In this document: positions 1 through 9,309 of the stretch, piece after piece
Numbering within the stretch: the stretch's first letter is position 1
Layout: every line of letters starts with the position of its first letter
NCBI GenBank assembly: GCA_012032075.1
Contig: JAAURU010000002.1
Span: 1-35,418 of the forward strand
Source of the DNA: Flavobacterium sp.
GTDB taxonomy: Bacteria; Bacteroidota; Bacteroidia; Flavobacteriales; Flavobacteriaceae
Length of the DNA: 35,418 nucleotides
Direction of reading: 5' to 3'
Program-made: the position numbers and the translations under genes
The notes under the pieces: generated by a model
What the model was told of the DNA's origin: nothing
The model's input: the letters and a program-made list of their open reading frames with translations, nothing else
Database searches by the model: none

Positions 1-17
1 TTATTTATTAGCGGTAA

Positions 18-233
18 CATATGGTATCACCTTTTTAATCATTTGTGTTTGTTTGCAACAAACTTGTTGTAAGTGGTGATTTTCATATGTAGATAAAATA
101 TTTCTTTTTTAATTGTCATATGGTATCACCTTATCTTCATTTGTGTTTATCTCACAATGATTATATTTTTTCATCGGTATTCGATGATTTTTCAATTGTT
201 TTCAACAAACTTGTTGTTAGTGGTGATTTCATA
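18..233. repeat. Two imperfect direct copies of a hairpin-forming intergenic repeat: CATATGGTATCACC ... CAACAAACTTGTTG ... GGTGATTT(T)CATA(TG)
   Basis: Copy A at 18-89, copy B at 117-233. Both share CATATGGTATCACC, CATTTGTGTTT, CAACAAACTTGTTG and AGTGGTGATTT-CATA; the outer arms are mutually inverted. Copy B carries an extra ~40 bp including TCATCG-GTATT-CGATGA (171-187). Confidence 0.75.
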
Positions 234-291
234 AAATTACTTTTTATAAAAGTAATGATTTTAAAAGAATTATAAAACTATTATTATGAAT

Positions 292-1545
292 TTACTCTTT
301 CGTAACAACTTGTAAAGTTTCTCTTGAGATTTGTTTTAATAAAACAGTTTTATTAGTTTCCACTATTTCCCTTGCTTTTTCGTCAAAATGTCTAATGGTG
401 TAAAGGGATACATTTTCGTTAAAAGAAATTTTGAATTTTTTTGCCAAAATATTCTTGACTTCTTCAAAATTACCAAACTTATCTTCGATACAAACTGAAA
501 AACTAATAGCTGAATTTTGAATTAAATTCACTTTTAATTTATGTTTGTGGAACAATGCAAAAATTTCACTTATGTGTTCTTCCATAATAAATGAGAAATC
601 TAAAGAAGAAAGTGAAAGTAACAATTGGTTTTTCTTAATGATATAACAAGGTAATTGCGGTTCTAAATCGGCTCCTTTTGAAACACTTGTTCCTGGCAAA
701 AGTGGATTGATAAAGGACTTTACAAATAAAGGGATTTCTTTTCTTTGTAAAGGTTGTAGGGTTTTTGGGTGAATTACACTAGCCTCCATAAAATGCTAAT
801 TCAATGGCTTCTCTATAAGAGATTTGGTTTAAAAGCACAGCATTTTCAAAATAACGAGGATCGGCATTTAAAACTCCTGGAACGTCCTTCCAAATGGTTA
901 CACTTTCAGCACCAATGCAATAAGCAAATATAGCAGCAGAATAGTCTGAACCTTCACGGCCTAGAGTAGTGGTGAAGTTATTTGGGTCTGAACCTAAAAA
1001 CCCTTGTGTTACATAGAGTTCGTTTTCTCAATTTTTTTAGTAATTAATGCTTGGGTTTGTTCCCAGTTTACATTTGCATCTCTATAAGTAGTGTCTGTTT
1101 TTATGAAATTACGTACATCTAACCAATTGTTTTTTAAACCTTTTTCATTAAGATAATAGCTTACAATAGTAGAAGATATTATTTCACCAAAACTTACTAT
1201 TTGGTCATACACAAAATTATAATTCGGAGATTTATTGCTTCTTAGAAAATATTCCAAATCGTCAAAATGAGCATTTACAGTGAAGTAAGCTTCATGATCT
1301 TCATCTTCAAATAAATCTAAGACAATTTGATTGTGGTATTTTCTAATTTCTTGAACAGATGCGTTAAGTTCGCTTGATTTATCGAAATAATTTTGAATAA
1401 TTGTTTCAAGAGCATTGGTTGTTTTTCCCATTGCCGAAACAATAATTAAAGTGTTTTTATAACCTACTTTTTCTAAAACTGAAGTTACATTTTTTACACC
1501 TTCAGCATCTTTAACTGATGCACCACCAAACTTAAAAATTTTCAT
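292..1545 (-). CDS. lysC: Aspartate kinase (split by single-base indels in this sequence)
   Basis: N-terminal MKIFKFGGASVKDAEGVKNV; middle reads FLGSDPNNFTTTLGREGSDYSAAIFAYCIGAESVTIWKDVPGVLNADPR in another frame; C-terminal ASVIHPKTLQPLQRKEIPLFVKSF. ORFs 292-789 and 1009-1545 are fragments of one gene. Confidence 0.93.
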
Positions 1546-1565
1546 AGTTGTATATTAATTGGTCT

Positions 1566-2048
1566 TTAATAATTTTCTAATTTTTCCACAAAAGTAGCAA
1601 TTCCTTTTTCATCCATTTGTACTACTTGCCAGTCTTTTAAAATTTTTGCTCCACTTTTTTCATAAAACTTTATTGCATTTGTGTTCCAATCTAAAACATT
1701 CCATTCTACTCTTTTAACACCATCTCTTTTGCCTTGTTTTATAATTTCAGCATATAAAGCAAAACCAGCACCTGTTCCTCTTTTGCTTTCTTTTACCACT
1801 AAATCTTCCAAATGAATAGTTTTTCCTTTCCAAGTGGAATAACGATAGTAATATAATGCAACTCCAATAACTTCAGTATTTACTTCAGCAACAAAAGTAT
1901 GAAACAAAGGAGTTGCTGAGAAACCATCTTTTATTAAATCTTCAACGGTAACTTCAACTGCATTGGATTCGTTTTCAAATACTGCAAGTTCTTTGATTAA
2001 ACTTAGTACAGCAGTCATATCTTCAATAGTTCCTTTTCTAATTTTCAT
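1566..2048 (-). CDS. GNAT family N-acetyltransferase
   Basis: Intact 160 aa ORF; HLEDLVVKESKRGTGAGFALYAEIIKQGKRDGVKRVEWNVLDWNTNAIKFYEKSGAK is a typical GNAT core. Confidence 0.9.
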   Translation of the reverse strand: MKIRKGTIEDMTAVLSLIKELAVFENESNAVEVTVEDLIKDGFSATPLFHTFVAEVNTEVIGVALYYYRYSTWKGKTIHLEDLVVKESKRGTGAGFALYAEIIKQGKRDGVKRVEWNVLDWNTNAIKFYEKSGAKILKDWQVVQMDEKGIATFVEKLENY

Positions 2049-2191
2049 GTCTTTTGTTTTTTGCTAAATTAAAAATGTTATTGAATACATAATGTATTTA
2101 TTATGCTAAATTTAAGCTCAACAAAATTAAACATTAATTTATATTTTTATTATAAATCATATTTTTGTAACAAAATTTTATATTTCTGTAT

Positions 2192-2219
2192 AAAAAAAGA
2201 CTGCCAATTGACAGTCTTT
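2192..2219 (-). terminator. Rho-independent terminator for the T9SS gene
   Basis: AAAGACTG-ccaattga-CAGTCTTT inverted repeat; minus strand followed by TTTTTTT; just downstream of the 2245-3492 stop codon. Confidence 0.75.
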
Positions 2220-2244
2220 AATATTATATAAGAAATTGTTTTAT

Positions 2245-3492
2245 TTAATTTTTAACAAACTTAGTTGTGCTAACTCCTTCATTGCTATTTAGTTTTACAA
2301 TATAAGTTGCATTTTGTAAATCAGATACATCAACAGTTAGAGCAGTTTCTCCTTGCTTGTTTGCAACTTCTTTTACTTTTTGACCTAATAAATTCAATAT
2401 TTCAATAGAATTAAAAGAGTTTTTACTAGAAATTGTAAGTTGGTTTTTAGCTGGGTTAGGATATAAAGTAGTTGAAACATAATCGAAAGAAGAGGAAGAA
2501 AGTGTGTTATTCAATACAACTTTATAATTATCAAAATAGGCTTGATTTTGATCTACATTACTTGTACCGTGTTTAAAATAAAAACCAAATGTATTCATTG
2601 AAGTCATGGTATAAGTATTATCAATTACACTACCAACTAAATTAGCTGTGCCTGAAGGAGAAATATTTGATGGATCAGCCCAATTCATATCTCCATCATC
2701 TCTTACAAATAATTTCCATTCATCATTACTTGGATTATATGTAACTTTAACACTTACAAAATTCCATTTATTTGCTAAAGGTGTTCCAGGTAAAATTATT
2801 GATGTCATTGTTGAGCCACCTACAGGACACCCACTACCGCATGAATAGGCTCCATCAGCATATTTTCTTAAAGAAACTACATTGTCTGACACTCCACCAC
2901 CTACTTGATGAAATGTTACAACATAGCCAGTTCCACCTTGCATTACGTTTGAATTACTACCGGCAAGAATTACAATCATCCCATAATTTGTGCCAGATCC
3001 ATCAACAGAAAAACCAGATAATCCACTGCCAGTAGCTGAGCCTCTATTTGTTCTCATGTTAAAAGACCATTCTACAAGTTGTGTATTGTTTTTCAAAATT
3101 GGACTAAATGGTGCTGTATATGCTGAAAGTGGAGCGGTTACTTGAATGGTTCCACTATTTGTAGTTCCTCCTTGTATTAGATTTAAAAATGCATTAGGGG
3201 GATTTGTATTAGTGAAATCAATTGATGTTGCAGCACTGCCAGCAGACATAGATGATACTATTTGCCCATAGGATGCCTCAGTTGTTTGAGGAGTTCGATC
3301 GTTTTTTAATGATAATTGAGTATAACTTACAGATGGTGTTCCGCCTGGTGAAAGAGTCGCACGATTGAAATTATCACTAAATACTGTTGTTTGACCAAAA
3401 GAAATACCTGTCATTAAAAGAACTGAAAACAAAGAAACCTTTTTAGTTTGATTGATAAATCGCTGTTTAGTAGAATAAGTAGTTTTGTTCAT
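2245..3492 (-). CDS. T9SS-secreted protein with N-terminal signal sequence, LamG/jelly-roll-like region and C-terminal sorting domain; function unknown
   Basis: Intact 415 aa ORF; C-terminus YVSTTLYPNPAKNQLTISSKNSFNSIEILNLLGQKVKEV...TTKFVKN matches Por secretion sorting domains. Confidence 0.8.
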   Translation of the reverse strand: MNKTTYSTKQRFINQTKKVSLFSVLLMTGISFGQTTVFSDNFNRATLSPGGTPSVSYTQLSLKNDRTPQTTEASYGQIVSSMSAGSAATSIDFTNTNPPNAFLNLIQGGTTNSGTIQVTAPLSAYTAPFSPILKNNTQLVEWSFNMRTNRGSATGSGLSGFSVDGSGTNYGMIVILAGSNSNVMQGGTGYVVTFHQVGGGVSDNVVSLRKYADGAYSCGSGCPVGGSTMTSIILPGTPLANKWNFVSVKVTYNPSNDEWKLFVRDDGDMNWADPSNISPSGTANLVGSVIDNTYTMTSMNTFGFYFKHGTSNVDQNQAYFDNYKVVLNNTLSSSSFDYVSTTLYPNPAKNQLTISSKNSFNSIEILNLLGQKVKEVANKQGETALTVDVSDLQNATYIVKLNSNEGVSTTKFVKN

Positions 3493-3516
3493 ATTATATA
3501 GTTTTTAAGTTTTAAA

Positions 3517-3540
3517 TGTAATCGATTCAACCTAAATATA
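3517..3540 (-). promoter_or_regulatory. Candidate LacI-type operator (TGTAATCGATTCAA) next to a near -7 box (TATATTTA on minus strand)
   Basis: 12/14 match to the perfect palindrome upstream of susC (12518-12531), in the same arrangement relative to the -7-like box; upstream of the 2245-3492 gene. Confidence 0.6.
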
Positions 3541-3696
3541 ATAAAATTTTACGAAAAATATATAATTGCAGCATAAAATTTAGGTATAATATTTTTTTAC
3601 GTTTAATTTTTAAAGAATTATAATGTAAAATACGATTATTTTAAATAAAAAAGCTTTGGAAATTTCCAAAAACCTTTAAATGTTGGATTTAATTTT

Positions 3697-4452
3697 TTAC
3701 CTTGCCATCCAGCCACCATCTACTGTAAGTAATGTTCCATGAACATAATTTGAAGCTTCTGAGGCTAAAAAGACTATAGGGCCTTTAAAATCATTAGGTT
3801 CTCCCCATCTTCCAGCAGGAATGCGTTCTAATATGGAGCGACTTCTGTTTTCATCGGCTCTCAAGGCTGAGGTATTATCTGTAGAAATATAGCCAGGTAC
3901 AATTGCATTTACGTTAATTCCTTTGGCTGCCCATTCGTTAGAAAAAGCTTTGGTAATTTGAGCTATAGCTCCTTTACTAGCTGCATAACCTGGAACAGTA
4001 ATTCCACCTTGAAAAGACAGGAGTGAAGCAGTAAATATAATTTTACCTGAACCTTTTTTTAGCATTTCTTTGCCTATTTCTCTTGATAAAATAAATGGAG
4101 CAGTTTGGTTTACTGCAATTACTTCATCCCAATATTCATCTGAATGTTCTGCAACTGGATTTCTTTTTATGGTTCCAGCATTGTTTACTAATATGTCAAT
4201 TATGGTATGTTCTTTTTTTACTTTTTCAATGAATTGGTAAATTGCATCTCTGTTTCCAAAATCACATTGGTAAGCATAAAATTTTTTACCTAAAGCTATA
4301 ACAGCTTTTTCTATTGCGCTATCTTTTAATTCTAAACTAGCAGAAACACCTATTATATTTGCTCCAGCTTCTGCTAATGCAATTGCCATTGCTTCTCCAA
4401 TTCCTCTTTTGCAACCTGTTACTAGTGCTGTTTTTCCTTCTAAACTAAACAT
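3697..4452 (-). CDS. kduD: 2-dehydro-3-deoxy-D-gluconate 5-dehydrogenase (KduD-like SDR)
   Basis: Intact SDR: TGCKRGIGEAMAIALAEAGANIIGVS, YAASKGAIAQITKAFSNEWA; clustered with kduI. Confidence 0.85.
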   Translation of the reverse strand: MFSLEGKTALVTGCKRGIGEAMAIALAEAGANIIGVSASLELKDSAIEKAVIALGKKFYAYQCDFGNRDAIYQFIEKVKKEHTIIDILVNNAGTIKRNPVAEHSDEYWDEVIAVNQTAPFILSREIGKEMLKKGSGKIIFTASLLSFQGGITVPGYAASKGAIAQITKAFSNEWAAKGINVNAIVPGYISTDNTSALRADENRSRSILERIPAGRWGEPNDFKGPIVFLASEASNYVHGTLLTVDGGWMAR

Positions 4453-5574
4453 TATTGTAGTGATATTTTTAAGGGTTGATCTATTTCTTTTTTAAAATTA
4501 TTTAGATATTGAAACCATTCTTGGGCGGTTTTAAAATCTCCTTGTTTGTCCCAACAAGCTCCTGTATAATAAATAAACGGTTCATTATTTTTTACTGTTA
4601 CATTAACTAATAATTGGTCGTATTTTTCAAAACTATTTTCAACTTTATTTGGAATAATTACACCAACACCTGTTGTTCCGTATTTTGGATGTGTTGGTTC
4701 CCAATATCCTATAATTCCATTAGTTTCATCTAAAAGGATAACATCTTTCTCTTTTCTTTTTACGATACCTACAACAGCTGCTATTGAATCTGATACCAAA
4801 GTATATTTATTTTCAATTTTGCTTAGTTGCGAACCTGCATCTATAGAAATTATTTTGCTTTGTTTAATACTGGAATTACCAACTTTCCACTCGCTGTAAA
4901 CTAACTCAAATGAGGTTCTTAATGGACCATTATCTAAAACTTTCCACTGTTGGTAATTTCCAGAATAAACAATTGAATCATTATAATATGGAGCTATATT
5001 TCCAGCTCCTAACGTTAAGCCTACATGATAATAATCCATTCCGTTGCCTAAATCTTCGTGGTATTTACCAATTTTATAACGTTCATTAATCACCATTTTG
5101 TCTGTTCTTTTAACCCAAACGTCATATCCGTATGCATCTTCTTTTGTTCCTTGTAGTGCTTTACCATAAGCTCTAAAAGCAATTTTATCATTTTCCCATG
5201 CAAATCGTCTTTTCTTTCAGGGACATATCTTCCAAAAGTTTTGATTTCAAAATGATTTTTTTACCACTTTTAATTGTCAATTTTAGTTGGCTTTTAGCTT
5301 TACAACTAACTTGAACTAATAGGTTTTGAATTTTTGAATTTCCTTTAAATTCTAATTGATACGGTAATTGTTTTTTGGTTTTTGCATCAATTACAATAAA
5401 ATTAGTGGTATCAATTTGATTAAATAGTGCTTTTATTTTGCTCCATTCTATTTCAATTAACTTTTCATTTTGGGCAAAATCTAAATTATTTTCAACAGTG
5501 ATTGTTACTTTATTTTGGGCAAAGCCAAATGTAACAACTAATAATAAAAATAATATTTTATACTTTGTAATCAT
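4452..5574 (-). CDS. DUF4861-like secreted protein (frameshifted)
   Basis: Signal peptide MITKYKILFLLLVVTFGFAQ; linker reads TFGRYVPERKDD / FAWENDKIAFRAYGKALQGTKEDAYGYDVWVKRTDKMVINERY across frames; GMDYYHVGLTLGAGNIAPY. Fragments 5188-5574 and 4452-5096. Confidence 0.65.
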
Positions 5575-5583
5575 TTTTTGGTT

Positions 5584-6427
5584 TTATCTTAAATCTTTTA
5601 TTAAACAATGATCCATATCTCCATAATCTAAATTTTCACCAGCCATTCCCCAAATGAAAGTGTAATTTGATGTTCCTGAACCAGAATGAATAGACCAATT
5701 AGGAGAAATTACCGCTTGTTCATTTTGCATCCAAATGTGTCTTGTTTCTTGTGGTTGTCCCATAAAATGACATACACTTTGATTATCTGGTACTTCAAAA
5801 TACAAATACACTTCCATTCTTCTGTCATGTGAATGAGCAGGCATAGTGTTCCAAACACTTCCTGTTTTTAATTCGGTCATTCCCATTTGCACTTGACATG
5901 TTTCAACTATACTATTAACGATTAATTTTCTAATAGTTCGATGGTTTGAAGTTTCAAGCGCTCCTAATTCCACTATTTCGGCTTCAGCTTGAGTAATTTT
6001 TTTAGTTGGGAATTTATGATGAGCTGGTGCAGAATTGATATAAAATTTAGATGGATTAGTTACATCTAAAGATTGAAAGGTTACTTTTTTGGTTTCTTTA
6101 CCAATGTAAATAGCTTCTTTATAATCAATTTCATAAGATTCACCATCAGCAACAATTTTTTCCTTTTCCTCCAATATTTATAATACCCATTTCTCTTCTT
6201 TCTAGAAAATAGGTTGCTTTTAAATCTGGAATGTTTGGAAGTTCAATAATTTCATTAATGGGCATAATGCCACCCACTAAAAAACGGTCATAATGTGATA
6301 AAGTAAAGTTAACATTATTTGCGCTAAATAGGTTTTCAATTAAAAAATTTGCTCTTAAAGTGTTTGTATCCATGCTTTTAGTCTCATTTGGACTAACTGC
6401 ATATCTACTATTGTAGGTAGTGTTCAT
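5584..6427 (-). CDS. kduI: 5-dehydro-4-deoxy-D-glucuronate isomerase (4-deoxy-L-threo-5-hexosulose-uronate ketol-isomerase)
   Basis: [43 protein letters not shown] + [29 protein letters not shown]...[21 protein letters not shown]...[29 protein letters not shown]; one extra A at about 6160 splits the ORF. Confidence 0.93.
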
Positions 6428-6431
6428 TTTG

Positions 6432-7637
6432 TTAATGCGTTAATTGTATAATTTCAGATTCGTATTTTTTTGGGTCTAATGCTATTGCAAGTTCTTTATA
6501 TTCAGGTTTATTAAAAACTTTAGCTCCCAAGAGTAAAGTTTAATAGCATCTCTATTTTCAGGATCTTTAATTTGTTCAAATTCCCATGCTTTGGTCTTAC
6601 TATAAAAAGGTAAATTCCATTCTAATGTTTTTTCAATTGATGCATTTTGTTTGGTTTTATAATTCCATAAATTGATGTTGATTTTTTCAGCGGCTTTAGC
6701 TAATAAGAAATAACCATACATATTCATATTTACATAATTCCAAGATTTTGTTCTTTCTAATTCAAATGGTTGACTTCCATCGGAACTTATTTGTTTGTCT
6801 AGTCTGTCTTTAATTATTGCAATTTCATTATTGGCAATTTCAAGGTGATCTGAAAATATTGCAAAAACTAATACTTGAAAACTAAAATAGGTTCCATGGT
6901 TATTTTTTGAATCTTCTTCTTCAATACCAATTGGTGATTCTTTTAGCCATTTAAGATAATCTGAAAACCATTTCTTTAAAATAATTTGATTTTTAACTGA
7001 CCAACTTTTTGATGTTTGCAATAAAATAGATGCGTCAATAATTTTATATAATTCTCTAGTTTCAATTATACCAGTTCCTCTTCCTGTATTTCTTCCTTTA
7101 ATGCCCTGTCCAAAATTTAGATTTGGATTTTGCTTAGTTTGCTCATCTATAAACCAGTTTTCAATTAGTTTAGTAGCAAATTCGGCATATTTTTCATCTT
7201 TGGTAAAGTAGTAGCATAAGGAAAGCATTTCAACATCATTTTCCAGTTTGTCCATTTCCTTAGAATCAGTTATTTCATAATATTCTGGATTCGTTACTCC
7301 ATCTTTTCTAATGTATGGTAAACCATCAACTGTTGTGGAATCGGGCCACCAATAAGAGCCTACACTCATGTAATCATGAATATCTCCACTGGGAGGAATT
7401 TGTTTTTTATGAGTAACTGAATACAGTGTTTTTGATTGAAGAATTTTATCTGATTTACTAATTAATTTTTTAGGTATTTCAGTTTTTCTTCATTTTTAGA
7501 ATCAATAAGGTTTAGGTTATTTGATAAAATATTACCATGATAATTATCGTTTTTGGAGAAGTATTTGTTTGACTAAATCCAAAACTATTTTTTAAGAATA
7601 GTAATAGTAATAAAACAAAGAAAGTATTTTTATTCAT
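6432..7637 (-). CDS. PF05426-type (alginate_lyase/PL5-PL38-like) polysaccharide lyase, paralog 1 (frameshifted at both ends)
   Basis: SVGSYWWPDSTTVDGLPYIRKDGVTNPEYY, WFIDEQTKQNPNLNFGQGIKGRNTGRGTGIIETRELYK, NNHGTYFSFQV; N-terminal MNKNTFFVLLLLLFLKNSFGFSQ starts at 7637; C-terminal ...LGAKVFNKPEYKELAIALDPKKYESEIIQLTH in another frame. Confidence 0.75.
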
Positions 7638-7651
7638 TTTTATCTAAATAA

Positions 7652-7681
7652 AACTAAAGCCAACTTTGGTTGGCTTTAGTT
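7652..7681 (-). terminator. Strong hairpin between susD and the downstream lyase gene
   Basis: AACTAAAGCCAAC-tttg-GTTGGCTTTAGTT, 13-bp perfect stem with 4-nt loop; minus-strand 3' flank TTATTTAG. Confidence 0.75.
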
Positions 7682-7691
7682 AAAATGTTTA

Positions 7692-9291
7692 TTAATATCC
7701 AGAGTTTTGTTCAATAGGATTTATTGTATTTGTAATTATTTCAAAATTTGGAATAGGTAACAATTTGAATTTATCATTAGGAACTGTTACTTTAGTTTGT
7801 AATTGAGTCGCAGTTAAAGGGTCATTATATTGAGCATAGAAAGGTTCCATTGCTGTAAAATGATTTATCATAACATTTTCAGCAGTAATTGAAGTCATGG
7901 TTGTATTAAATCTTAATAAATCAAACCAGCGTTGGTTTTCTAATGCGAATTCCCATCTTCTTTCATCTGCAACAGCTTTTTCAAAAGCTGGAATTGTTGT
8001 TGGGTTTACAGCAGTAAGACCAGCTCTAGTATGTACCCGATTCAAATATCCTAAAGTAGTAGTGTTTGGAGTTCCATCTGCTTCACAATACATTAATAAT
8101 ACATCACTATATCTTAATACTGGCCAATCAAGTTCAGAATCGTTTGCAACTGCTGAAGCACTGTTGTGTTTTGCTGCCCAATATGTCCAAGTAGTAGGAG
8201 CAGAAAATGGATTTGGTTTATATACTTTAATATTGAAATTTCTTCTAATGTCATTTGTAGCATAAGAATTATATAATTCTTCTGTAGGATTGTTAAATGA
8301 GCCTCTATTTCCAGCTGGTAAAATTAATCCTGTTTGAACAGCAACACTTGTTGTATTTGTAGAAAAACAGGTTGCTTAAAAGAACTTTCCATATCCTAAA
8401 ACCACCAGATTTTATATCTAATTGCAAATAGTAATTCAGCATTAACTTCATTATTTGCTGAAAAAACATTTGCATAACCACTAGTACCTGTCAACAATGA
8501 ATAACCACTATTAGTTATCACGTCATTTAATAAGGTTAAGGCCTCTGACTTTTGACCTCTTGTTAAATATACTTTAGCAAGTAATGCTTTAGCAGCCCAT
8601 GCAGTTGCTCTACCTTTATCTACAGCTGGTGTTCCTGAAAATGTACTTGCTGAACAATTTGTAGATGCGTGTTTTAAATCTGCAATAATAAACTTATATA
8701 CATCATTAACTGTTGCACGATTAAGAGTTAATGCCTCTTCTGGAGTAACAACTCTGTCGATTAGAAATGTTTTTCCAAACAGTCTTACCAAGTTAAAATA
8801 ATGATAGGCTCTCATAAAAGAAGCTTCACCAGAAATCCTTTTTCTTACAGGTTCAGAAATAGGTAAGGAACCATTATTAAAATTAATATTACCATTAGTC
8901 TCATCATAAGAAGTTTTTAAAGCATTTTGTAAAATATTGATACTTCTAATACTTTGATAGGTAGTTTTCCAGTAATTTTCAATGATTAAATCAAAAGAAG
9001 GTGCTTCAAAAATATCATTACTTAGAATTTGCAAATTCTGAGAATTTGTTGTGCCGTAATTATTCATAAATGTATTGTCACTTCGAATTTCTGTTAACAT
9101 CCATTCATGAGTCACTGGACCCCTTAAACTACTATAGCACCCGTTTAATGCTAAATTAAATTCTGTTTCATCTCTAAAAAATCATCCTGAGCGATTTCAT
9201 TTTTATTTTCAAGATCAATGTAATCTGAACAACTTGAAAGCGTTGTAATTGTTATTACAAGTAGGAAACAATTATATATTATATTTTTCAT
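7692..9291 (-). CDS. susD: SusD/RagB-family outer-membrane lipoprotein (several frameshifts)
   Basis: Lipoprotein signal MKNIIYNCFLLVITITTLSSCSDYIDLENKNEIAQDDF; ISGEASFMRAYHYFNLVRLFGKTFLIDRVVTPEEA; WPVLRYSDVLLMYCEADG; ERRWEFALENQRWFDLLRFN; KLLPIPNFEI. Confidence 0.92.
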
Positions 9292-9309
9292 CGTACTTAA
9301 TTATTTTAA

